Below, piece after piece: positions 7,216 to 15,255 of a stretch of DNA of 38,716 nucleotides. This DNA comes from Candidatus Limnocylindrales bacterium (GTDB lineage Bacteria > Chloroflexota > Limnocylindria > Limnocylindrales > CSP1-4). Numbering within the stretch: position 1 is the first letter of the stretch; the number at the start of each line of letters is the position of its first letter. Below the pieces are notes generated by a model. It did no database searches, was not told the DNA's origin, and saw nothing but the letters and a program-made list of their open reading frames with translations. Location: NCBI GenBank assembly GCA_025450915.1, contig JANWLH010000091.1, positions 1 to 38,716 of the forward strand. The letters run 5' to 3'. Made by a program: the position numbers and the translations under genes.

Positions 7216-8870
7216 GGCCGCTCCAGGGCCACGTCCTCGTGCACGGCTGCGCCTTCGATCAACGTCAGGAGCACCCGCGTATCGCCGATCGTGCGGATCT
7301 CCTCCCGGGTGATGTCGCGGTCGAGGACGGCCAGGTCGGCGAGCTTGCCCGTCTCGATCGAGCCCGTCTCCGCGTCGAGATGGTTCACCCAGGCGCTGCC
7401 GTTCGTGAACGCCGCCAGGGCCGTCATCAGGTCGAGCGCCTCGGCCGGCAGGAATGGCGGGGCATCGCGCCGCTCCGGCGAGATCCGGTTCACGGCAACC
7501 TCGACCTCGGCCATCACGTTGGGCGTGCTGACCGACCAGTCCGAGCCGCCGACAAGGCGCGCCCCGGCCGCCTCGAGCGAGTGGAATGGGTACTGGAGGT
7601 CGCGCCGCTCCGCCGGCAGGAACGGCAGCGTCAGCTCGATCATCTGGGCATCGTTGCACGCCCAGTACGGCTGGATGTTGGCCCCCACTCCAAGCTGGGC
7701 GAAACGCGCGTAGTCGGCCGGGTCGACGACCTGGAGGTGGGCCAGGTGGTGGCGGCCGTCCGAGACTCCGTTCGCCGCGCGGGCCGCTTCGATCGCGTCG
7801 AGCGCCTCGCGGACCGCTCGATCGCCAAGGGCGTGGAGGTGGACCTGGAAGCCGAGACTGTCGAGGCGGGTCACGTGGCGCTTGAGGAGCTCGGGATCGA
7901 CGAAGCTGATCCCGCGGTTGCCGGTCGACCGACCGCCGGCGTCGAGATACGGCTCGAGCATTGCCGCCGTGTAGTTCTCGGCCACCCCGTCGGCCATGAT
8001 CTTCACGGTCGTCGAGCGCAGCCGGCCGATGTTGCCCGTCCGCCGGCGTTCGACGAAGTCGTCGATCTGCTCGCCGCCGAGCTCTCGATCCCACCAATGG
8101 CAGGCAATGGCCCGGCCGGTCAGGATCCCGCGCTCGGCGATCAGCCGGTAGGCCGCCAGGTCCTCCGCCTCCACCCAGGCGTCCTGCCAGGCGGTGATCC
8201 CCAGCCGGTGGAGATACGCCTGGGCAAGCTCGAGGCCGGCGGCCAGGTCCTCGACCGTCGTCGGCGGCAGGATCCGGCGGACCATCTCCATGGCCCCTTC
8301 GTGGAGGGTGCCGCTGGGATCGCCCCCGGATTCGCGTTCGATCCTGCCCGAGGCCGGGTCGGTCGTGTCGCGATCGATGCCCGCCAGGGCCAGGGCGCGC
8401 GAGTTGACCCACGCGCCGTGACCGTCGCGATTGACGAAGAACGCCGGCCGGTCGGGCACGGCCCGGTCGAGGTCCTGGCGGGTGGGCGTCCCGCCCGGGA
8501 AGGCACTCATGTACCAGCCGTCGCCGATGACCCAGGGCCGGTCGGGGTAGGCGGCGGCGTAGGCGCGGATCGTCTCGAGGTAGACGCCCGCGTCGGGCGG
8601 CAGGTCGTGGAGCGGGCAGCGCGTGAGGCCGATCCCGGCCATCGCCGGGTGGACGTGCGCATCCTGGAAGCTCGGCACGAGCGTCCGCCCGGCGAGCTCG
8701 ATCCGGCGTGTCCGCGGGCCGCGCAGCCGCTCGACCTCGGCCGCCGCGCCCACAGCCACGATCCGGCCCGCCCGAACGGCGACGGCCTCTGCGCTCGAGC
8801 GTGCTGCGTCCATCGTCAAGACCGTGCCGCCGGTCAGGACGAGATCGGCGGCCGGATCCATATCAGCCAA
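7212..8870 (-). CDS. Amidohydrolase family 3 protein (YtcJ-like)
   Basis: This 552-residue metal-dependent hydrolase has the family-3 architecture: an N-terminal beta-sandwich (LVLTGGTVLTMD...GRIVAVG), the first metal motif in AHVHP, a lysine in TVKIMADG, histidines in VHLHALGD and HHLAHLQ, and the aspartate in VGGSDWSV near the end of the barrel. The C-terminus returns to the sandwich (GSIETGKLADLAVLDRD). Family members hydrolyse N-substituted formamides, ureas and related C-N bonds. The gene follows a permease and overlaps an amidase by four bases, so all three may process one imported amide-containing compound; this is inference from order. Confidence 0.9.
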   Translation of the reverse strand: MADMDPAADLVLTGGTVLTMDAARSSAEAVAVRAGRIVAVGAAAEVERLRGPRTRRIELAGRTLVPSFQDAHVHPAMAGIGLTRCPLHDLPPDAGVYLETIRAYAAAYPDRPWVIGDGWYMSAFPGGTPTRQDLDRAVPDRPAFFVNRDGHGAWVNSRALALAGIDRDTTDPASGRIERESGGDPSGTLHEGAMEMVRRILPPTTVEDLAAGLELAQAYLHRLGITAWQDAWVEAEDLAAYRLIAERGILTGRAIACHWWDRELGGEQIDDFVERRRTGNIGRLRSTTVKIMADGVAENYTAAMLEPYLDAGGRSTGNRGISFVDPELLKRHVTRLDSLGFQVHLHALGDRAVREALDAIEAARAANGVSDGRHHLAHLQVVDPADYARFAQLGVGANIQPYWACNDAQMIELTLPFLPAERRDLQYPFHSLEAAGARLVGGSDWSVSTPNVMAEVEVAVNRISPERRDAPPFLPAEALDLMTALAAFTNGSAWVNHLDAETGSIETGKLADLAVLDRDITREEIRTIGDTRVLLTLIEGAAVHEDVALERP

Positions 8871-8890
8871 CGTGCTCTCCGTATTCGGCG

Positions 8891-8929
8891 CGAACGGCCG
8901 GCCGGTGGCAATTCCCGGCCGGCCGTTCG
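8891..8929. terminator. Perfect 15-bp stem-loop after the permease gene
   Basis: CGAACGGCCGGCCGG (8891-8905) and CCGGCCGGCCGTTCG (8915-8929) pair perfectly around a nine-base loop, seven bases after the permease stop codon. There is no U-tract on either strand. It may be a Rho-assisted or processing hairpin that lowers expression of the downstream amidohydrolase genes relative to the permease. Confidence 0.6.
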
Positions 8930-8936
8930 ACGCATG

Positions 8937-10697
8937 TCAGTCAGGCGGGAGCATCTGGTACATGAGGTTCGTCTCGATGCCGGCCTGGCGGTTGCGCCAC
9001 GATCGAATCGCGTACCAGATGACGCCGATGACGAACACGATGAGCACGAACGTGACGCCCGAGCTGTTCAGGTAGGCCAAGGCTTGCTGGCCGCCGGACA
9101 GCGCGTTGTAGATCGGGCCGACCCCTGCGAACCAGTACAGGATCAGGGTGAAGATGAGCCAGATGGCTCCGAGAAGTGGCAGCCAGCGAATGTACGGAGC
9201 GTCCTTGACCAGGTCGGGCCGCGTTCGCTTGGCCAGGATCGCGTTGATCCCCGGCATGATCCAGCTGGGTGCCGAGGCGAGGATCGTGAACCACGCCGAG
9301 GCGGCCAGGTTGAGCTTGCCGTCAAGAGCCGGATCGGAGCTCGGGGCGAGCGAGCCGAGGCCCACCCATTTCAGCACGGGGAATGCCCACAGGATCAGGA
9401 AGATCACCCCGACCGCCAGCGTCGCAACAATCGCATTCGCCGGGGCGCGGAGTCGCTCGGAGACGGTCCCGAACCATTCGGGGACCTGTCGATCGAGGCT
9501 CCACGCGAGGGCGATTCGGCTGATGAAGATCACGTAGACGGGCATGAGCAGGAACGGGAACAACGTCGACGCGGCTCCGACGACCGTCCAGATGGGCCAC
9601 AGGTCGGGGTGCGCGACGGCGCCCATCAGTTGAAAGTAGTTGGGCGCTGCCATTGGCAGAGCGACGCCCGACTTGGTCGGATCGATGTAGCCCCACCAGA
9701 TTGCGCTCCAGGCCGTCTGGGCGTCGAGACCCAGTCGCCGAGCCAGAGCTTCCGCGTAGATCGAGTTCATGAGGACGGCCATCGCCAGGGCGCCCAGGAC
9801 GGCGATCAGGATGCCCCGTTTCACGTTGCCTCGGACTTCGCCCGAGATGTACGCGGAGTATTGGAAGCCGATGAACTGGAAGAGCATGACTCCGGCCATC
9901 AGCATGACCGGCCAGGTCGTGGCGTTCACTGGTCCAAAGCTGAAACCGCTGGTCAGCCCGGCGTCGCTGCCTGCCTTCGCAAGCTGGTCGACGGTGATTC
10001 CGTTGGCGTATTTCGGGAGGTTCGCCGCGAACTGCGCGGGATCGAAGAACAGCAGCCCGCAGACTGCCATCAGGATCCAGCCGACGATTCCGAGGACGGT
10101 CAGGTACGTGACGATCTTATGGAACCGTTTCGTTGGTTGGAGGACGACCCAGGCAACGAAGGCGAAGACGACGAGGGCCGCGATCAGACCGGGTAGCGCC
10201 GTCACGTCCCCCGTGCTGCCGTCGGTGAACCATCCGTTGGCATTGTTGAAGAAGTCGATGTTGGTCCCAATGCCGATGATCCGGCCTTCGACCTGGGTAC
10301 TGCGCAATGTCTGCACGGTCTCGAATTGGAGGAGGGCGATCGAGGCAAAGACGAGGCCCCAGCTCTCCAGCCACCCAAGTAACGGACCGACCTTTGGGAC
10401 GATCCGGCTGGAGAAGACGTAGTCACCGCCCGAACGGGGCATCACGCTCGTCAGCGAGGCGAAGATCACAGCGAGCAGGATGCACATCCCGCCCACGATG
10501 AAGGCAACCCAGGACCAGTTGGTCAGTCCGCCTACGAGGACGACCGGAACGCCGGCCAGGACCGCGATCTGGAACGCGCCCCCGAGGGTCCCCCCGATGA
10601 ACGCCGACGTGTTGAAGAACAGCGCGTTGACGACGCTGACTTCGCGGACAAGACCCGACGACTGCCGCGTGAACAGCGTTCGGCCGGAGTCACTCAT
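8937..10697 (-). CDS. APC-family amino acid permease
   Basis: The 586-residue integral membrane protein has about twelve hydrophobic helices. The N-terminal pattern LVREVSVVNALFFNTSAFIGGTL is the helix-1 region of the amino acid-polyamine-organocation superfamily, and VMPRSGGDYVFSSRIV is its helix-2/loop signature (PxSGGxY). The start is the ATG at 10697; the GTG at 10718 would place the ribosome site (GGAAGGAG, 11 bases before the ATG) inside the coding sequence. A long inserted loop at about residues 140-165 (EGRIIGIGTNIDFFNNANGW) between membrane segments is slightly unusual. The downstream amidohydrolase and amidase suggest uptake of an amino acid derivative or amide, but the substrate is not proven. 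Confidence 0.9.
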   Translation of the reverse strand: MSDSGRTLFTRQSSGLVREVSVVNALFFNTSAFIGGTLGGAFQIAVLAGVPVVLVGGLTNWSWVAFIVGGMCILLAVIFASLTSVMPRSGGDYVFSSRIVPKVGPLLGWLESWGLVFASIALLQFETVQTLRSTQVEGRIIGIGTNIDFFNNANGWFTDGSTGDVTALPGLIAALVVFAFVAWVVLQPTKRFHKIVTYLTVLGIVGWILMAVCGLLFFDPAQFAANLPKYANGITVDQLAKAGSDAGLTSGFSFGPVNATTWPVMLMAGVMLFQFIGFQYSAYISGEVRGNVKRGILIAVLGALAMAVLMNSIYAEALARRLGLDAQTAWSAIWWGYIDPTKSGVALPMAAPNYFQLMGAVAHPDLWPIWTVVGAASTLFPFLLMPVYVIFISRIALAWSLDRQVPEWFGTVSERLRAPANAIVATLAVGVIFLILWAFPVLKWVGLGSLAPSSDPALDGKLNLAASAWFTILASAPSWIMPGINAILAKRTRPDLVKDAPYIRWLPLLGAIWLIFTLILYWFAGVGPIYNALSGGQQALAYLNSSGVTFVLIVFVIGVIWYAIRSWRNRQAGIETNLMYQMLPPD

Positions 10698-10822
10698 CGA
10701 GACAGGCACTCCTTCCACTCACCCGTCGGGGCTGGCTCGTCTGGCCATCCGACGGACACGTGCCGTGCCCTTCCCGATGCACGGCTCGCTCCACTCCGCC
10801 ATGCCCAAAGATTCCGCGCCAC

Positions 10823-10828
10823 TATACT
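10823..10828 (+). promoter_or_regulatory. -10 box (TATACT) of the nucleotidyltransferase-fold gene
   Basis: TATACT lies nine bases before the GTG at 10838, so the transcript would begin at or within a few bases of the start codon (leaderless). No clear -35 is seen. Confidence 0.5.
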
Positions 10829-10837
10829 GCGCGGATC

Positions 10838-11668
10838 GTGACGGAAAGTCCTCGAAACAGCGCCAACGCAGCAGCTCCCGGCGGGGCCGTTTCGCCCGGC
10901 CCGACGGCGGCCGATCCGCTCGAGGAAGCCCTCCGGATGATCGCCCTGGCCGACGCCGCCGGGCTCCAGGTCAGGCTGATGGGCGGCCTCGCATTCCACG
11001 CCCGCTGCCGGAGCTGGACGGCCCGCATCGATCGTGACGGCCGGGACATCGACCTGGCCACCCGGAGCCGCGACCGGAAGGCCCTCCAGGCGCTCATGCA
11101 GGCGAATGGCTACGCTGCCGATCGTCAGTACAACGCGCTCTACGGGCACAAGCAGCTGTATTTCGTCGATCCGGCCTGGCGCCGCCCGGTCGACGTGCTG
11201 ATCGACCGGATGGAGATGAGCCACAAGTTCGAGTTCGCGGACCGGCTCGGGGTCGACAAGCCCACGCTGCCCCTGGCCGAGCTGCTCCTCACCAAGGTGC
11301 AGATCGCCCAGATCAATCGGAAGGACATCCTGGACGGCCTCGCCCTGCTGTCCGAGTACCCCCTCGGATCAACCGACGAGGGCACGATCAACGTGGACCT
11401 GATCGCCGACCTTGCATCGGCCGACTGGGGCTGGTGGCGCACGATCATCGGCAACCTGGGCAAGTTCGAGGGCTATTTCAACAACAGCCTTCAGCCCGGT
11501 GAGCTCGACTTCGGGCGGCCGCCGCATTTCGCGGTCCTCGACCAGATCAACTCCCTGCGCGACACCCTCGAGGCCAGCCCGAAGACCACGAAATGGAAGC
11601 TCCGCGCGCGCGTCGGGGAACGGGTCCAGTGGTACCAGGAGCCCGAAGAGGTCGGCCACGGCCGCTAG
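10838..11668 (+). CDS. Nucleotidyltransferase-fold protein of unknown role
   Basis: The 276-residue protein begins with a Pro/Ala-rich tail of about 25 residues. It then shows a nucleotidyltransferase-type core: VRLMGGLAFHARC (Gly-Gly at about 49-50), then GRDIDLAT (Asp70 and Asp72 as the metal pair), then RPVDVLIDRM, which may hold the third acidic residue. This resembles predicted nucleotidyltransferases such as the AbiEii and minimal-NTase groups. A helical domain follows (LAELLLTKVQIAQINRKDILDGLALL). No antitoxin-like gene is adjacent, so a toxin-antitoxin role is not supported. The GTG start fits the TATACT box just upstream. The substrate is unknown; base modification and tRNA or protein nucleotidylation are possibilities for the fold. 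Confidence 0.7.
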   Translation: MTESPRNSANAAAPGGAVSPGPTAADPLEEALRMIALADAAGLQVRLMGGLAFHARCRSWTARIDRDGRDIDLATRSRDRKALQALMQANGYAADRQYNALYGHKQLYFVDPAWRRPVDVLIDRMEMSHKFEFADRLGVDKPTLPLAELLLTKVQIAQINRKDILDGLALLSEYPLGSTDEGTINVDLIADLASADWGWWRTIIGNLGKFEGYFNNSLQPGELDFGRPPHFAVLDQINSLRDTLEASPKTTKWKLRARVGERVQWYQEPEEVGHGR

Positions 11669-11705
11669 GGCAGCGCGATCCTCGAGTTGAGCGCGGCGGT
11701 GCGCC

Positions 11706-13205
11706 TCAGAGGTCCTTCCAGGTCGACGAGAAGCCGCTGCCCGAGCCGTTGAGGGCGCTCGTCAGCGCCTTGGCTCCACCCGATGGCGTGCGCATGTCGA
11801 AGCGGTAGTGGGCGACGTGAGGATCCGAGATCGCACGCCGGGTTCCGCCGACGACGGCCGAGCAGCCGGTCATGGTGATTCGCCCGAAGCTGGTCAACGG
11901 CAGGACCTGCAGATCGCCGTTGGACTTGATCCGCGCCGGTGCCTCGATCACCCACAATGCCTGGATCGCCGAGGCCGTCCGGGTCTTCTTCGTCGTGAAG
12001 GTCCGGCCGCTGGTGGTGTCCCTGATCGTCAGGGTCCGGGCGCTGCCGTGCCTGGTCACGGACGCCGTGAAGCGGTCCCCCGGCCGGATCGTCTCGATTG
12101 GCACCTGGGGCTGCGGATACAACTCGTACCAGGTGACGTAGGTGGCCACCTTCGAGCCCGGCTGGCAGACGGCTTCGGTGCCGATCTGCTCGAGGTTGCG
12201 GACCCCGCCGTCGTCGATCCCCACCCAGGTCGCGACGGCACTCGTCTCCTTGCCGCTGCAGTGGGCAGTCGATTGGACCCACGAGCCGCTCGCCGAGGTC
12301 ACCGAGGCTCCCGGGAGCTGCACGCCGTAGCCCGAGTAGTTCGTCGATGACAACGCCTTCGGCAGTCCGAAGTTCGTCGAGCTCGTCGCGCCCGGGTTCT
12401 TCGGCGCCGGGACGACCGGGTCGGGGTCGGGGCTCGGCGGGAGGATCGGGTCGAGCAGGACCTTCTCGTCGACCGCCAGGCCGTTCGTGCCGAGGGGGTA
12501 GTGATAGTCGAGCACGAAGGGCCCGGGGTTCGGGACGAGGAACGAGAGCCAGCCGATCACGCTCTCGCCGGGCGCGAGGATCCCGTAGGCGAGGGCCGGC
12601 TGCCGGCCCATCTCCGGCGCATTGCGGCTGACGCCGTCGGCGTTCTCGACCGTGTAGTAAAGCTGGTCGAACCGGGCCGTCTTGCCGGGCAGCGTTTGGA
12701 CCTGGACCTCGACAGCGAGGTTGCGTTCGCCGGTCGCGGCGGGCGTGGGTCCGAGCCAGTCCTCGACACGCAGGACGGTGTGGGTCTCGGTGCCCGCGAC
12801 GACGATCGGCTCGCCGACCGGGACGAGGCTCGCGGTCGGACTCGGGCTTGGGGCGAGGGCCGTCCCGGCCGGCGCTCTTGTCGGCGGCGGCAGGCTCGGT
12901 CCTGATGTTGCCTGCGCGAGCCGGTTGACGCCGGCGGCGTGAGGCCGGTCGAAGACGCCGGCCATCGCCAGGACGGCCATGCCGATCGCGACGAGGACGG
13001 CCACGGCCAGGACGAATCCCAGCGGGCCGGGCCGCTTCCGGTTGACCGTCAGCGGATCGGGTCGATACGGTCCGAGCGGGCCGAAGGCCTGGCCGGGAAC
13101 GGCGGAGCGCATGTCGGTGCCGCACGTCCGGCAGATCGTCGCGAACGGCGGGTTCTCCGTCGCGCAGGCTGTACAGACTCGAGGGGGTGGATTGAACGCG
13201 CTCAC
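11706..13205 (-). CDS. Zinc-ribbon, membrane-anchored protein with a G1 (eqolisin) peptidase-like domain
   Basis: The 499-residue protein has four parts. A zinc ribbon (C11-x2-C14...C25-x2-C28) lies at the N-terminus. A transmembrane helix spans about 63-83, followed by a Pro/Ser/Thr linker. A beta-rich domain at about 130-250 resembles DUF4352-type extracellular domains. A C-terminal domain from about residue 289 matches glutamic peptidase family G1: NYSGYGV, SGSWV, TWVGID (W327), LEQIGTE (Q340), VTWYELYP, and ALWVIEAP followed by LTSFGRITMTG. The glutamine is present. The usual AEWIxEAP block reads ALWVIEAP, losing the first glutamate, so activity is doubtful. The ribbon would face the cytoplasm and the G1 domain the outside. 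The GTG at 13205 is preceded by TACCAT, eight bases upstream. Confidence 0.8.
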   Translation of the reverse strand: MSAFNPPPRVCTACATENPPFATICRTCGTDMRSAVPGQAFGPLGPYRPDPLTVNRKRPGPLGFVLAVAVLVAIGMAVLAMAGVFDRPHAAGVNRLAQATSGPSLPPPTRAPAGTALAPSPSPTASLVPVGEPIVVAGTETHTVLRVEDWLGPTPAATGERNLAVEVQVQTLPGKTARFDQLYYTVENADGVSRNAPEMGRQPALAYGILAPGESVIGWLSFLVPNPGPFVLDYHYPLGTNGLAVDEKVLLDPILPPSPDPDPVVPAPKNPGATSSTNFGLPKALSSTNYSGYGVQLPGASVTSASGSWVQSTAHCSGKETSAVATWVGIDDGGVRNLEQIGTEAVCQPGSKVATYVTWYELYPQPQVPIETIRPGDRFTASVTRHGSARTLTIRDTTSGRTFTTKKTRTASAIQALWVIEAPARIKSNGDLQVLPLTSFGRITMTGCSAVVGGTRRAISDPHVAHYRFDMRTPSGGAKALTSALNGSGSGFSSTWKDL

Positions 13206-13213
13206 CGTGCTCG

Positions 13214-13219
13214 ATGGTA
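13214..13219 (-). promoter_or_regulatory. -10 box (TACCAT) of the G1-domain gene
   Basis: On the minus strand TACCAT ends eight bases before the GTG at 13205, consistent with a leaderless transcript. Confidence 0.45.
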
Positions 13220-13256
13220 CGTCGGATCCCCGCGACCTCTGACCCGCGGTCAGGTC

Positions 13257-13415
13257 AGGCCGCCGGATTCTCGATCCTGTTCCGCTGCCAAGGATGACCC
13301 CCAACGCATGCCGCTCGATCGGCGCCATCCTAGCGGCCGGCCTACGCGAATCAACCCGATCGGGCCAAAGCGCGGGGCGGGCGCGCACCGGTACCGCGAT
13401 CGACTCCGGCGGCCT
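13257..13415. repeat. 159-base divergent intergenic region bounded by a perfect 11-bp inverted repeat
   Basis: AGGCCGCCGGA (13257-13267) is the exact reverse complement of TCCGGCGGCCT (13405-13415). After a 3/1 internal loop TCGATC (13271-13276) pairs with GATCGA (13398-13403). The interior holds further inverted repeats: GGATG/CATCC around GCCG-CTCGAT-CGGC, the palindrome CCCGATCGGG, and GCGCG/CGCGC. It fills the space between two divergent promoters. It may be a structured RNA, a repeat, or chance pairing in GC-rich DNA. Confidence 0.3.
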
Positions 13416-13417
13416 CG

Positions 13418-13423
13418 TATCAT
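13418..13423 (+). promoter_or_regulatory. -10 box (TATCAT) of the FAD oxidoreductase gene
   Basis: TATCAT lies nine bases before the GTG at 13433, predicting a leaderless transcript. Confidence 0.5.
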
Positions 13424-13432
13424 CGGGCCGAC

Positions 13433-14677
13433 GTGGGTAGGCATCTTGGTGCGTCGGCGGACGTCATCATCGCCGGGGCGGGAATTGCCGGTATCGCGGC
13501 CGCCTGGGGGTTGGCGCGCAGGCGCGAGGACTGGACGGTCCTGCTGGTCGATCCCCGGCCGCCGCTCAGCCTCACGAGCAATCGTCCGGAGGCGAACTAC
13601 CGCAATTGGTGGCCCCAGGCGGCCATGGTCGAGCTCGCGAACCGGAGCATCGACCTCATGGCTGACTTGCAGAGCTCGGGCGCGACCTTCGCGATGAACC
13701 AGCGGGGCTACCTCTACGTAACGGCGGACGCCGCGACCGCGGAACGCCTGCCGGCGCGGATCGCGGAGTATCGCGGCGCGGGTCTCGGGCCCGCGGCCGC
13801 CGATCTCCTCGAGCCGGGCGAGATCCGGGCACGCTTTCCACACCTCTCGCCCGGGATCCGTGGCGCCATCCACGCCCTTCGGGCCGGCAGCGTCGACACG
13901 GTCGGGCTCGGAATGGCGATGCTCGAACAGGAACGCGGAGGCGGCATCGAGCTGGCCGAGGGTCGTGTCGTCGGCGTCGATGTCGGCAGCAGTGGGGTGC
14001 GCTCGGTGACGGTCTGGACGCCGGACGGGCTCGAGCAGGTTGAGACGAGTCGCTTCGTCGACGCTGCCGGGCCGTGGGCAGGTGACGTCGCCCTCTTCCT
14101 CGGGGTCCGCCTGCCCATCGAGACGGTGCTCCGCCAGAAGGTGCTGATGCACGATCCGCTCGGCGTCGTACCCCGTTCGGCGCCGTTCACGATCGGCCTC
14201 GACGATCGCGGCGGCCGGCCGCCGGGTGTCCACATCAAGCCGGACGACTCGGTCGCCGGCGACGCCATCAAGCTCGGCTGGGCCGTGGACCAGAACCCAC
14301 AGCCGCCGATCGAGGATCCGGCCTGTCCGCGGGAGTTCCCCCACGACGTCCTGGCCCGGGCCGCGACGATCATTCCCGGCCTGGCGGCGTACCTCGATCG
14401 GGATCCAGGGATCATCGACCACGATGGCGGCTTCTACGCCAGGACGCCAGACGGCATGCCGCTCATTGGTCCGCTCGAGGTCGAGGGAGCCTACGCCCTC
14501 GCCGGGCTGGCGGGCTTCGGCGCGATGATGGCCCCGGCCGCGGGCGAGCTGATCGCGGCCTGGATCCTGGGCGATGATCTGGCCGGGTGGGCGGCGGACT
14601 TCGAGCCGGCCCGGTTCAGTGGGCAATACGACCGCCTTCGAACACCTCCCGGATCGGCGCCTTCCGGGGAGCTCTAG
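13433..14677 (+). CDS. FAD-dependent oxidoreductase, DAO (D-amino acid/sarcosine oxidase-like) family
   Basis: The 414-residue flavoenzyme has a GxGxxG dinucleotide-binding motif near the N-terminus (VIIAGAGIAGIAAAWGLAR, ending in acidic LLVDPRPP). It also has the second FAD motif FVDAAGPWAGDVA and the C-terminal FAD-closing segment DGMPLIGPLEVEGAYALAGLAGFGAMMAPAAGE, typical of the DAO fold. Such enzymes oxidise secondary or primary amino groups of amino acids, sarcosine or glycine betaine derivatives. The substrate is not evident. The gene stands alone, divergent from the G1-domain gene. The GTG at 13433 is chosen because it matches the leaderless promoter and gives the usual short N-terminal extension before the Rossmann strand. 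Confidence 0.9.
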   Translation: MGRHLGASADVIIAGAGIAGIAAAWGLARRREDWTVLLVDPRPPLSLTSNRPEANYRNWWPQAAMVELANRSIDLMADLQSSGATFAMNQRGYLYVTADAATAERLPARIAEYRGAGLGPAAADLLEPGEIRARFPHLSPGIRGAIHALRAGSVDTVGLGMAMLEQERGGGIELAEGRVVGVDVGSSGVRSVTVWTPDGLEQVETSRFVDAAGPWAGDVALFLGVRLPIETVLRQKVLMHDPLGVVPRSAPFTIGLDDRGGRPPGVHIKPDDSVAGDAIKLGWAVDQNPQPPIEDPACPREFPHDVLARAATIIPGLAAYLDRDPGIIDHDGGFYARTPDGMPLIGPLEVEGAYALAGLAGFGAMMAPAAGELIAAWILGDDLAGWAADFEPARFSGQYDRLRTPPGSAPSGEL

Positions 14678-15105
14678 GCGCGGGACCTCGCGGAGCGGTT
14701 GATTCGTGCCCCCAGACTGCCACGGATGGCTCCGCTCATCGCGCCGATCCGGCACGCATCCCTCGGGGGTTTCGTGGGGATGAGTGGGCCGCAGCCAGCG
14801 CCCTGGCGCCGGATACGCCGGCATGGCGGAGAGGCTCCGGACCTTGACCGTTGGGATTCTCGGTGCATGGGCATTTCAGGGGGAACGAAGGCCCTACGAG
14901 GTGCGGATCGGGAGCGGACCCTCTGACTCAGGCTCGAGCCACGCACGATCCGCGAGTCGGCGATCCCTGCATCGCCTCTCCGGAGTGTTTGCGACCCGGC
15001 TAGTGCTCGCGGTGCCCATGCACAGAGCACCGGCCGTCACCACGCCGGATCCGGGCGTCCGTCCTCCCGGGCCGAGCTTCGGGAGGGTGCTCTCGCGAGG
15101 GGTGT
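14678..15105. other. Non-coding stretch downstream of the oxidoreductase, with several inverted repeats
   Basis: I see no convincing gene here. Inverted repeats include GTGCATGGGCA (14862-14872) with TGCCCATGCAC (15013-15023), CGGAGAGGC (14826-14834) with GCCTCTCCG (14974-14982), and GCGGATCG (14903-14910) with CGATCCGC (14946-14953). The hairpin GGCGAT-CCCTGC-ATCGCC also occurs. The first two pairs cross each other, so they cannot all form in one simple fold. CCTCCCG (15063-15069) with CGGGAGG (15080-15086) may end the tRNA transcript. Confidence 0.35.
15063..15086 (-). terminator. Possible terminator hairpin downstream of tRNA-His
   Basis: A 7-bp stem CCTCCCG/CGGGAGG with a ten-base loop lies 20 bases beyond the tRNA 3' end. 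There is no U-tract, so confidence is low. Confidence 0.3.
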
Positions 15106-15182
15106 TGGGGTGGCCTACGGGAATCGAACCCGTAACCTGCGGAACCACAATCCGCTGCTCTGCCGATTGAGCTAAGGCCACC
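15106..15182 (-). tRNA. tRNA-His (anticodon GTG), with encoded G-1 and CCA
   Basis: The minus strand folds into a complete cloverleaf. The acceptor stem is closed by the His-specific extra G-1 opposite C73. The D arm is GCTC/GAGC. The anticodon arm GCGGA-TTGTGGT-TCCGC carries anticodon GTG. The T arm is ACGGG-TTCGAAT-CCCGT. The 3' CCA is encoded (plus-strand 15106-15108). A TATACT box (plus-strand 15222-15227) lies about 40 bases upstream of the mature 5' end and probably drives transcription. Confidence 0.97.
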
Positions 15183-15189
15183 AAGGCTG

Positions 15190-15209
15190 CCGACCAGTCG
15201 CGTGGTCGG
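15190..15209 (-). other. 7-bp hairpin in the leader of the tRNA-His transcript
   Basis: CCGACCA (15190-15196) pairs perfectly with TGGTCGG (15203-15209) around a six-base loop, between the TATACT box and the tRNA 5' end. It could be part of the pre-tRNA leader or a weak terminator for the glycosyltransferase gene that ends at 15256. Confidence 0.4.
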
Positions 15210-15221
15210 GAAGCGATCGGG

Positions 15222-15227
15222 AGTATA
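15222..15227 (-). promoter_or_regulatory. -10 box (TATACT) for tRNA-His
   Basis: The box on the minus strand is preceded by GGGC, with no good -35. A start about seven bases downstream would give a leader of roughly 30 bases before the tRNA. Confidence 0.5.
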
Positions 15228-15255
15228 GCCCGCCGATTGGCCGAAGGGCTCCGAA

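Noticed and set aside
5923-10196. Long plus-strand open frames opposite the amidase, amidohydrolase and permease
   Set aside because: These are antisense shadows produced by high GC; the minus-strand frames carry all conserved motifs.
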